From contig DPDG01000026.1 in the NCBI GenBank assembly GCA_003526375.1, positions 66,680-130,679 of the forward strand: DNA of 64,000 nt, given 5' to 3'. This document shows, one piece after another, positions 51,947 through 59,355 of the stretch; within the stretch, counting starts at the first letter, position 1; each line of letters starts with the position of its first letter. The position numbers and the translations under genes are program-made. The notes under the pieces were generated by a model. That model was not told where the DNA came from. It was given only the letters and a program-made list of their open reading frames with translations, and did not search any database. This stretch comes from Lentisphaeria bacterium (GTDB lineage Bacteria; Verrucomicrobiota; Lentisphaeria; Victivallales; UBA1829).

Positions 51947-53187
51947 TGCGCCTCCTTCGGCAGAGCCGATACAAACGAGGAGATGAACCTGCGGACGGCA
52001 TTCGGAGTCAGGCTGTCTTCCCGATAGGACAGTGTTACGTTCAGCGCCCCGCCGAAACTGTTCATGAAGACCCCCGCCCCCGTCACGGGCGGCATGGAGG
52101 GAATGTGATACAGGTTCAGAATCCGGTGTCCGCAGAACTCGCCCGACTTCAGGGAGCTTTCCGAAAGGAAAGAATACATGAAAGTTCCGCAGCCCGTTCT
52201 TTTCGTTTTATTTACAAGAGACATCAGGAACGGGAACGGAGCAATGCGCCCGAGGCGCGAAGCGGCACGGAACGCCTGCGGAAGCTGTTCGGACATGTTC
52301 TCGAAAATCTGCCCCTTGAGTTCCGCGAATACTGCCTCCGGGTTCACACAGAGTTCACGCGGAATCAGCAGGGGCTGGAGGCTCCATTGATTGAAGAACA
52401 CGGCGTCGCGCGCAATTCCGGCGCGCCCCCGCAGATCGACGGACATCGGGATCAGGATATTTCCCGGAACCGGCAGTTCATCCAGCAACAGGGCGTAACT
52501 CCGGCAAAGAAGCGAAAGCAGAAACGGGGTCAGCATGAACGGTCCGGATGTTTTTTCGCAGAAACGGGTGATTATGCCGGTCTTTTCCCGCGAAAAGGAG
52601 AGAAGCGCATATCTGTTCGCAGAGATTCCGTCCGACTGCGTACCGGCGATCTCGCCGGCGGCGGCAAAGGAGATCATTTTCCTCTGCACCTGACGCCCGC
52701 TGCGGAACTGGCATCCCCACTCATTGAGTTTCGGAGAGGAGAGACCGGGCTCTCCGCGGAGCATCGAAACATCTCCGCTGCGCACCGCTTCGATCAACAG
52801 CTCCGCGCCCCGCCCGTCGAACAGCAGATGGCTGAACTTGAATACCAGAAAATGACGCGGCCCCTGATTCAGAAGCATAACCTCCAGAGCACCGTCCAGC
52901 GGCGTATTCAGGCAGGAACCAAGTTCATCCCCTGCAACAACCCGTATCCGGCGCGGCTCTCCCGGCATCCAGTAAGGAGCGGCATGCAGGCAGTGACGGC
53001 GCATCCTGCCGGAGAAAAACGGCAGAAAGGGTTCCAGCACGGCAAGTTTTTCCTGCACTTCCGTCTTTTCCAATGCCGTTTCCAGCTCCAGCACGACAAG
53101 AAAATGATTCCCGCGTCCGGGCGTATTCCGGCAGTCGTAATTCAACATTGCCGCGACATAATCAAAGCCGTCAAGATAGTGTTTCAT
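51943..53187 (-). CDS. Condensation/acyltransferase-type (HxxxD) protein
   Basis: 414 residues from ATG 53187, the start that overlaps the ACP stop by ATGA. FKFSHLLFDGRGAELLI contains the HxxxD motif (His120, Asp124) of the condensation-domain/alcohol-acyltransferase superfamily. The second conserved region (IPMSVDLRGRAGIARDAVFF, then MNSFGGALNVTLSYREDSLT) supports this over a chance match. Such proteins transfer an acyl chain from a carrier protein to an alcohol or amine. In this operon it most likely takes the chain from the ACP encoded next door. No thioesterase is present, so it may be the release step. Confidence 0.75.
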   Translation of the reverse strand: MKHYLDGFDYVAAMLNYDCRNTPGRGNHFLVVLELETALEKTEVQEKLAVLEPFLPFFSGRMRRHCLHAAPYWMPGEPRRIRVVAGDELGSCLNTPLDGALEVMLLNQGPRHFLVFKFSHLLFDGRGAELLIEAVRSGDVSMLRGEPGLSSPKLNEWGCQFRSGRQVQRKMISFAAAGEIAGTQSDGISANRYALLSFSREKTGIITRFCEKTSGPFMLTPFLLSLLCRSYALLLDELPVPGNILIPMSVDLRGRAGIARDAVFFNQWSLQPLLIPRELCVNPEAVFAELKGQIFENMSEQLPQAFRAASRLGRIAPFPFLMSLVNKTKRTGCGTFMYSFLSESSLKSGEFCGHRILNLYHIPSMPPVTGAGVFMNSFGGALNVTLSYREDSLTPNAVRRFISSFVSALPKEAQ

Positions 53188-53429
53188 TTCCCTGCTTCGC
53201 AAATTTTTTCCGCAAGGGCGGCAACGCTTTTCACATCCGCGCTGCGGAGTCCTGCATCCACAAGATTCACGCCGTAAAGACGCTTCACCGAAAGCAGGAG
53301 CTCCACGAACCCCATGGAGTCAATCCCGTTTTCCGCAAGGGAAAGCCCGGCGGAAAGTTTCGCTTCCTCCCTGCCCGTAATCGCGGAAATCTCCCGCAGG
53401 AGCCCGCATGTCACCTCGTCAACAGTCAT
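53184..53429 (-). CDS. Acyl carrier protein
   Basis: 81 residues. The phosphopantetheine attachment site is Ser38 in ENGIDSMGFVELLLSVKRLY, the expected DSM-type motif at the start of helix II, with amphipathic helices before and after (VTCGLLREISAITGREEAKL; VAALAEKICEAGK). Its start overlaps the ketosynthase-like gene and its stop overlaps the HxxxD gene, each by ATGA. It is the carrier of the chain in this operon and is dedicated rather than the general FabF partner, judging from its place. No phosphopantetheinyl transferase is seen in the window. Confidence 0.92.
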   Translation of the reverse strand: MTVDEVTCGLLREISAITGREEAKLSAGLSLAENGIDSMGFVELLLSVKRLYGVNLVDAGLRSADVKSVAALAEKICEAGK

Positions 53430-54061
53430 ATTCTCTTTCCTTTCCCGATATAAACCGGTAACTGATTGTTCCTGATCCGTTCCGCCAGTTCAAAAGGCGT
53501 CAGTTCCGGCGCATCCTCCTGAAAAATCAACCCGTTTCCGCTTTCTCCCGGAGAGACCAGAAACGCGGCGGCGCCTTCCGGCGGAATCCGGCGCACATGG
53601 TTTGCGATCTCCTCCGTCATCAGCGCATTTTCCTCCACGCTCACGACAAGCATCCGGGAACACAATGCGCCGCAGAGTTCCGCAGTCCGCAGAGCCTCGT
53701 AAAAAAGATTCTCGAATCCGGTCAGCGTGAATTCAGGGCCGCGAAGCCCGAAAGCCGAGGCGGCATAGGAGGCGGCGGCATTGTGAACCGAATGGGAAAA
53801 CGTCGTCGGCATCACATCCTCCTCACGGTAATCCAGCAGATCGTCGAGAAACGCACAGGTCGTGCGATGCGGACCGAACGAACTCGCCACGATCACGCCC
53901 GTATCGCCGGAAACGTCCGGAACGGCGTCCAGCACTTTGCCGGCAGCCGCCAGAACCAGCGCGGTGTAACGATCCGAACGGCGGAGCGAATATTTTTTCC
54001 GTGCCGCCTGAAATGTCTCGCTTGAAAAATCCGTCACGACCGCACATTTGAGAATCCGCAT
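53426..54061 (-). CDS. Ketosynthase-like protein, short (ketoacyl-synt_2 type)
   Basis: 211 residues from ATG 54061, with GGAGG seven bases upstream. It has ketosynthase-fold elements: SDRYTALVLAAAGKVLDAVP, GDTGVIVASSFGPHRTTCAF, MPTTFSHSVHNAAASYAASA, GPEFTLTGFENLFYEALRTA and RMLVVSVEE. The active-site Cys and both His residues of the thiolase fold are not evident, and the protein is half the normal ketosynthase length, so it is probably a non-catalytic partner or chain-length factor of the next ketosynthase. It is followed by ACP with ATGA overlap. Confidence 0.8.
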   Translation of the reverse strand: MRILKCAVVTDFSSETFQAARKKYSLRRSDRYTALVLAAAGKVLDAVPDVSGDTGVIVASSFGPHRTTCAFLDDLLDYREEDVMPTTFSHSVHNAAASYAASAFGLRGPEFTLTGFENLFYEALRTAELCGALCSRMLVVSVEENALMTEEIANHVRRIPPEGAAAFLVSPGESGNGLIFQEDAPELTPFELAERIRNNQLPVYIGKGKRI

Positions 54062-54063
54062 AC

Positions 54064-55230
54064 TTACACCCTCCCCGCGATCAACGCAGTATTGCACCCG
54101 CCGAATGCCAGCGAAGCGGACATCGCATGACTTCCTGTGAACGGCGTCAGTTCCGATACCGGCGGCACGGCGATGTTCTCCGGCTTCTCCTCAAACCCGT
54201 AACTCGGCGGAACTGCCCCGCGTTCCAGCATGATCAAAGTGAAAATCAGTTCCAGTGCACCGGCGGCGGCAAGCGTATGCCCGGTACGTCCTTTCGTGGA
54301 CAGATAGCGGACATCCCGCCCGAACACTCTCGACAGGAGTGCGGATTCGCAGAGATCGTTATTCTCCGTTCCCGTCCCGTGGGCGTTCACAAAGGCAATA
54401 TCCGAGGCGGAGAGCCCCGCAAGGCGCAGAGCGGTCATCACGGCACGCTCAAGTCCGCGTCCATCGGGATGCGGCGCGGTGATATGATAGGCGTCCCCGG
54501 CACACCCGACTCCCTCCAGCACAAATTCTGCCCGCCGCTTCCGTTTTTCAAGCGACGCCCCGCTTTCCAGGATCACGACTCCCGCCCCCTCTCCCAGATT
54601 CAAGCCTCTGCGTTTTTTATCAAACGGACGGCATGGCTCCGGCGAAGCGACGCCGAGCGCATTGAATCCGGCAATGGGGACACGGTTCAATTCATCGACC
54701 CCGCCCGCAATTGCAAGTTCACACGCGCCGGAAGCGACATTCAGGTATGCCAGGGCAATCGCGTCCGCACCGGACACGCACGCATTGGAAACCGTCAGGG
54801 CGGACCCCGCCAGACCGTATTCGCGCCGGATTCTCTCCGAAGGATTCGACGTAAAGAAATTCCGGAGCGGCTCCCAGGAATCCACTGTCCCGGAACGCAG
54901 TTTGCCGTAAAACGGAATATTGTTGAGCTGACAGGAAACCGTCGTGCCGATCGAAACGCAGACATTTTTTCCCCGGAGAACCCCGGCGGCAAGACCGGCG
55001 GAATCCAATGCCTCTTTCAGGGCATGATGCAGAAACGCCATGCTTTTCGACTCGTTCCCCGGATCAAACTCCGTCAGTTCAAAAACAGGAGTCGCCAGAG
55101 TGGAGCCGATTCTTTCCGACGGTGGAAACGGCACAACACCGGCATCCGCATAGAGTCCGGCGGCGGATTCCCGCCATCCGTCGCCCGCCGCGGAAATGCA
55201 CCCCGCACCACTGATATATACTTCATTCAT
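54064..55230 (-). CDS. Beta-ketoacyl-ACP synthase (KAS II-like)
   Basis: 388 residues from ATG 55230. The full catalytic triad of KAS I/II is present: Cys151 (VSNACVSGADAI), His284 (VNAHGTGTENNDL) and His318 (STKGRTGHTLAAAGALE); the GGVDELNRVPIAGFNALGVA and FDKKRRGLNLGEGAGVVILE segments are also intact. It is slightly shorter than FabF (about 410). It would condense malonyl-ACP with an acyl starter. The start lacks a clear shine-dalgarno; AACTTGAAACTTGAAAC lies just upstream. Its stop is two bases before the next gene's ATG. It has no FabG or FabZ neighbour, so the product may stay at a keto or unsaturated stage unless primary FabG/FabZ enzymes act. Confidence 0.93.
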   Translation of the reverse strand: MNEVYISGAGCISAAGDGWRESAAGLYADAGVVPFPPSERIGSTLATPVFELTEFDPGNESKSMAFLHHALKEALDSAGLAAGVLRGKNVCVSIGTTVSCQLNNIPFYGKLRSGTVDSWEPLRNFFTSNPSERIRREYGLAGSALTVSNACVSGADAIALAYLNVASGACELAIAGGVDELNRVPIAGFNALGVASPEPCRPFDKKRRGLNLGEGAGVVILESGASLEKRKRRAEFVLEGVGCAGDAYHITAPHPDGRGLERAVMTALRLAGLSASDIAFVNAHGTGTENNDLCESALLSRVFGRDVRYLSTKGRTGHTLAAAGALELIFTLIMLERGAVPPSYGFEEKPENIAVPPVSELTPFTGSHAMSASLAFGGCNTALIAGRV

Positions 55231-55318
55231 CTGAGTTTCAAGTTTCAAGTTGTAAGTTATAAGCGGAAAAGACAAGGGAATATAACGTTTCCCCGATAAA
55301 AAGCAAAGTCTTTTTGCC

Positions 55319-56212
55319 TCATTTTCCAGAGCTCCATATGTTTTCAAAGAGAAAACACCGGTAAGGATGCAGATTCGCCATGTTTTCCAGCTCGGACACA
55401 TATTCCCGGACATACGGAGTCAAATCACTGCGGCGGCGCCCGGACAGTTTCGGGAAAATCGCGTTTCCGTAATGGACGATGAACGACGTATGAGCCCTTT
55501 CCCGCACCGCGAACAGCGGCAGCACCGGGCACGAGCAACGCGCCGCAAGGTAGAATGCAGCGTAAGGGAACACCGCCTCCTCTCCGAGAAACTCAACATG
55601 CGCCCCCTCGCCCTCGAAACAGCGGTCCCCCATCATGCAGACCACCTCCCCGCGCTCCAGAGCGTCCGCCGCATCCACAAGCCCTCCCATTGCTTCAAGA
55701 GTTGAAATCACCCGGACCGGCACATGCAGTTCTCCGGCGGCGACGAACTTGTCCACGTTCAGATTCGCATCCGGCGTCACCAGAAGATTCACCGGACGCC
55801 TGAATTCCCCGAGTCCTCCGATCAACGCCTGCCAGCAACTGAAATGGGACGACAGCAGGATAAAACCCTGTTCTCCCTCGATCAATTTACGGATCATGCC
55901 GCCGTTTTCAAAACGCCAGGCCAGTCTCCCGGCACCCATCGCACGGGTTTCGATCAATGCCTGCCCCTGATTCGTGAACAACGCCCAGGTATGGCGGAAC
56001 ATCGCGATGCGCCCCGCTCCGGGAAAGCGGCGTTTCAGGTAATGCGACGCGGCACGGCGCGCTTTCCGGTCGAACAAAGCATAAAAAAATGAAATCAGCC
56101 AGACCAGCTCGCAGGTGCGGTTGACCCCCAGCATATGCAAAAAGAAAAGGAAGATGCCGATCCCGAGCGCATTGCCGCGGGAATCGCTCAGATTTTTACG
56201 GTTCGGAGTCAT
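55319..56212 (-). CDS. Lipid A-type lauroyl acyltransferase (LPLAT/HtrB-like)
   Basis: 297 residues from ATG 56212, overlapping the GT2 stop by ATGA. It has an N-terminal membrane segment (GNALGIGIFLFFLHMLGVNR), GFILLSSHFSCWQALIGGL (the acyltransferase His motif, with HFSCWQ instead of HX4D/E) and GEVVCMMGDRCFEGEGAHVE (the second motif). This family transfers acyl chains to lipid A precursors. In aryl-polyene loci an LPLAT of this kind attaches the polyene to a lipid or glycolipid. The Gln in the place of the usual acidic residue of HX4(D/E) is unusual and could mean altered activity. It follows the glycosyltransferase gene. Confidence 0.85.
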   Translation of the reverse strand: MTPNRKNLSDSRGNALGIGIFLFFLHMLGVNRTCELVWLISFFYALFDRKARRAASHYLKRRFPGAGRIAMFRHTWALFTNQGQALIETRAMGAGRLAWRFENGGMIRKLIEGEQGFILLSSHFSCWQALIGGLGEFRRPVNLLVTPDANLNVDKFVAAGELHVPVRVISTLEAMGGLVDAADALERGEVVCMMGDRCFEGEGAHVEFLGEEAVFPYAAFYLAARCSCPVLPLFAVRERAHTSFIVHYGNAIFPKLSGRRRSDLTPYVREYVSELENMANLHPYRCFLFENIWSSGK

Positions 56213-57372
56213 GCCCTGCCTCCCTCTTTCCTCTCTTTCCGCTGTTTGAAAAATTTCACCGCGGCAAATGTGGCAAACCAGATCGCCACAGCCCAGAAAG
56301 GTGCAAGCAGGAGACTTCCGAGAAACCACTCCCACAGACGGTGCGGCATCTCGATCACCACAGTCCGGAAGGTCAGCGCCGTCAGCCAGCGGCGATGCAT
56401 GAAATAGTGTCCGAGCTCAATGCAGAGAAACGGCGACAGCGGCGGCATGAAAAGGTGCTGGATCAGAAGCGCCATAATCTTGTTCAGATGAAAACGCTGG
56501 GTGAAATAGACGATCGCCGCGATATGAAAACCGGGAATCGGCAGTACTGCAAGAAAAGTCCCGACCGCCGCCGAGGAGGCGAGTCCCTCCGGCGTGGCGT
56601 TCTCTTTCAGCAGAGCCGTAAACAGCTCTTTCGGGCGGAAGATCGAAAGCGGCACCTCTCTTTTCACCAGTTTCTTCTTCGGATACGGCAGGAGACGCAG
56701 ACCGACAAGATGTGTGTGCAGGCACGACAGACGGAAGTTATCCAGCCACGGACGGAAATGCGAGATGCGTTTCCCCTGCGGCGGATAACAGACGCGGACA
56801 GGCACACAGAGAATGTCCAGCCCCGCCCATGCGGAACGGGTCAGAAGCTCCGTTTCATACCCGTAACGGTCGGAAATGCAGTTCAGCTGCACGATATATT
56901 TCACGGGATACGCGCGGAAACCGCTCTGGCAGTCATCCACCGGAACCCCGGTTTCCACTCTCATCCAGAAGTTGGCGAAAGAGCGTCCGAAGCGGCTCGA
57001 CTCAGGCACGTTTTCCGTATTGAAATCACGGCACCCCACGATCACGGCATGTTCATTCGCCTCGATCAGCGGCAGGAACGTGCGGATATCTTCGGGAAAA
57101 TGCTGTCCGTCGGCATCAAGCGTGATCATATAGTCCGCTCCGAGCGAAGCAAGATATTCCGCCGCCCGCCGGATCGCCGCGCCTTTTCCGCGGTTCATCT
57201 CATTGCGAAGCACCGTCACACGGGAGGACGCATAAAACGCCGCCAGATCCGTATCCGTGCTGCCGTCGTCCACGACAAGCACATCAGGCAGCTCCCGCAG
57301 GCACTGCCGCACGACCGTATGAACGGTCATCGCATTATTATAGACGGGAATCACACACCAGATTTTCTTCAT
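56209..57372 (-). CDS. Family 2 glycosyltransferase fused to DUF2062
   Basis: 387 residues. The N-terminal ~230 are a dolichol-phosphate-mannose-synthase-like GT2 (VIPVYNNAMTVHTVVRQCLR, VLVVDDGSTDTDLAAFYASS, MITLDADGQHFPEDI, VDDCQSGFRAYP). The C-terminal part is DUF2062 with membrane segments (GLASSAAVGTFLAVLPIPGF; HIAAIVYFTQRFHLNKIMAL; WFLGSLLLAPFWAVAIWFAT). The same GT2-DUF2062 fusion occurs in aryl-polyene and related lipid loci. It probably adds a sugar to a lipid carrier at the inner membrane. It overlaps both neighbours by ATGA. Confidence 0.9.
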   Translation of the reverse strand: MKKIWCVIPVYNNAMTVHTVVRQCLRELPDVLVVDDGSTDTDLAAFYASSRVTVLRNEMNRGKGAAIRRAAEYLASLGADYMITLDADGQHFPEDIRTFLPLIEANEHAVIVGCRDFNTENVPESSRFGRSFANFWMRVETGVPVDDCQSGFRAYPVKYIVQLNCISDRYGYETELLTRSAWAGLDILCVPVRVCYPPQGKRISHFRPWLDNFRLSCLHTHLVGLRLLPYPKKKLVKREVPLSIFRPKELFTALLKENATPEGLASSAAVGTFLAVLPIPGFHIAAIVYFTQRFHLNKIMALLIQHLFMPPLSPFLCIELGHYFMHRRWLTALTFRTVVIEMPHRLWEWFLGSLLLAPFWAVAIWFATFAAVKFFKQRKERKEGGRA

Positions 57373-58691
57373 TCAGCGCCCTTTCCCGTCAGCTTCCGGT
57401 AGTTCGCATAACCGAACCTGTGCAGTGTTTTCAGGGAATCGTTGCAGGCGTGCGGCGGATAGATGCAGCAGGAACTCGCAGCGAACCCCTCGCAGAGTTC
57501 CCGGTGCAGACGCTCCGGCTCAATGCCGGGGGCATAGTAGTAAATCTCATCGCGCCCGTTCCAGTCCGGCGGAACCACGTTTTCCTTTTTCGCAAGCGCG
57601 AACAGCGGCGTATGCGGCAGGATGCGGATACCGGAAAAAACAAGCGTATGGACGGGTTCAATCGAACGCAGATTCCCGATTCCGCGGCGGACTGTCTCCC
57701 ATGTTTCATCCGGTCCGCCGAACATGACATTGGCGGTGACTCCGACGTTCCGCGCGAGCAGTTCACGGCAGACCCGCGCGGCAGTTCCGAAATCGAAATT
57801 CTTGCCGAGTCCGCGCAGAGTTTCATCCGCCGCGCCGTCAATCCCCAGCTCCGCCGCAATCATGCCGCGGGAACAGAGCAGATCCAGGTCCTCCGCATTC
57901 AATCCGCCGGGAGTGAGAAACGCCGCAAACGGCACCGTCAGGGAACGCCGTTCCATCTCTTTCAGAAGTCTGTGGTACTCCCGCGCGGGATCGTTGAAAA
58001 CCGCGTCCACAAAGTAAAACATCACATCAGGCAGTTCCGCCGCGAGTTCCTCAAGCTGTCCCGCCACTTCGGCAGGATCGCGCAGGCGCATGGAACACCC
58101 CTCCAGCGCCGGATAGGTACAGTAGACACAGTGAAACGGACACCCGCGTTTCGTCTGAACCGGCAGGATATGAGTAAGACGGCAGTAATAGTCGCGGATA
58201 TTCCGCTGGTAAAGAGCGCCGCACTGCACCCCGCCGCATCCGCGGATCAGACAGGATTCCGGTTTTCCGCCGCGCGCCAGAATCGCGATCAGCTCCGTCA
58301 TTGCGGACTCCCCTTCCCCGATCACTCCGTAATCCGCGCCGGTCAGTTTCAGGATCTCCTCCGGCAAAAGGGAAAAGCCGGAACCGCCCAGAATCAGCGG
58401 CGCATCCGTCTGCCCCCGGATAACCTCCGCCATCGCGACGGGCATACGCAGGAAATCCTGTCCGGGCGTGCGGCTGTTGACCGAGTCCAGATTGCGGATG
58501 GAAATGCCGACGGCTTCCGGAGAAAAGGAACGGATCGCTTCCGGCAGGGCGCCCAACCCGCTCACGGCGACGTCGAACTGCTTCACATCGTGCCCGGCGG
58601 CGGCAAGCGCCTGCGCGATTACGCTCATACCCAGCGGGTAAACGGGATAAGGGTCTGTACAGGAATTGGACGCGGTCAGAAGAATTTTCAT
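57369..58691 (-). CDS. B12-binding radical SAM protein
   Basis: 440 residues. The N-terminal B12-binding fold is seen in YPLGMSVIAQALAAAGHDVK, SPEAVGISIRNLDS, PLILGGSGFSLLPEEILKLT and GADYGVIGEGESA. The radical SAM domain has TKRGCPFHCVYCTYP with Cys184-x3-Cys188-x2-Cys191, then MFYFVDAVFNDPAREYHRLL and a (G)GPDETWETV helix typical of the class. These enzymes commonly act in lipid and polyketide-like modification (methylation, ring formation). It lies between a truncated ketosynthase and the GT2 with ATGA overlaps. It is not part of the aryl-polyene gene set I know, so it is a distinguishing feature here. Confidence 0.92.
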   Translation of the reverse strand: MKILLTASNSCTDPYPVYPLGMSVIAQALAAAGHDVKQFDVAVSGLGALPEAIRSFSPEAVGISIRNLDSVNSRTPGQDFLRMPVAMAEVIRGQTDAPLILGGSGFSLLPEEILKLTGADYGVIGEGESAMTELIAILARGGKPESCLIRGCGGVQCGALYQRNIRDYYCRLTHILPVQTKRGCPFHCVYCTYPALEGCSMRLRDPAEVAGQLEELAAELPDVMFYFVDAVFNDPAREYHRLLKEMERRSLTVPFAAFLTPGGLNAEDLDLLCSRGMIAAELGIDGAADETLRGLGKNFDFGTAARVCRELLARNVGVTANVMFGGPDETWETVRRGIGNLRSIEPVHTLVFSGIRILPHTPLFALAKKENVVPPDWNGRDEIYYYAPGIEPERLHRELCEGFAASSCCIYPPHACNDSLKTLHRFGYANYRKLTGKGAE

Positions 58692-59290
58692 TCAGCCGCC
58701 CCCTCCAGCGTTTTCCCATCCGCCGGGGAAGCCATGCCGCGCACAAGGTAAAACACACTCATTTTTACGCAGGAATACATCAGAAGCAGAATGCCGTCGA
58801 GAGCCGGATCGCTCAACACCTGCGCAATTTCCTCCCGCAGTGTCTCCGGCGGACAGTCCAGATAATACCCCGGACCGTTCAGGTTCAGCGCAATCGCCGC
58901 CTCGCACAAAGGAATCGTCGGCAGGGTTCCGACAAAGAGATGAGCGCGTCCGGCGTCACGTCCGTTTTCAACGTAGTCACTCCAGTAAAGCCGGTTTTCC
59001 GGAAACGCGCCGCCGCGTCCCCAGGCGATGACTGCCGTGGCAGGCGACGGCACGGCGTCCGCATCATAATATGCCGCGACAGCACCGAGAATCGCGCGTT
59101 TCACCTGTTCGCCGCCGCGCCGGAAATCGTCATACGAAACCGGCGCGGCAAAAGGAAGCCCGCGCACTTTGTCCAGCAGCCCGCGCATATTCGGAGCGGA
59201 AAACACGACACGGCGTTTCAAAGTGGAAACCGTCAGCTCCTTCACGACTGCTCCCCCCTGAATGCTCCAACTGATTTCCGGCTGTTTCAT
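58688..59290 (-). CDS. Ketosynthase-like protein, short
   Basis: 200 residues from ATG 59290, with AAAGGAG close upstream. GAVAAYYDADAVPSPATAVI, WGRGGAFPENRLYWSDYVE, HLFVGTLPTIPLCEAAIALN and LNGPGYYLDCP resemble the N-terminal half of a ketosynthase (the GxxPS.. and LNGPGYYL surface of a KAS-type protein). The Cys and His catalytic residues are not evident, so it is likely non-catalytic. It is the first gene of the acyl operon, 65 bases behind the M50 gene. Two such short ketosynthase-like proteins in one operon are unusual. Confidence 0.7.
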   Translation of the reverse strand: MKQPEISWSIQGGAVVKELTVSTLKRRVVFSAPNMRGLLDKVRGLPFAAPVSYDDFRRGGEQVKRAILGAVAAYYDADAVPSPATAVIAWGRGGAFPENRLYWSDYVENGRDAGRAHLFVGTLPTIPLCEAAIALNLNGPGYYLDCPPETLREEIAQVLSDPALDGILLLMYSCVKMSVFYLVRGMASPADGKTLEGAAE

Positions 59291-59355
59291 GCAGACTCCT
59301 TTCGGGGAAAAAATATAATTTCGGTTCTCCGCCAATTCAAGGCGGCGGAATAAAA

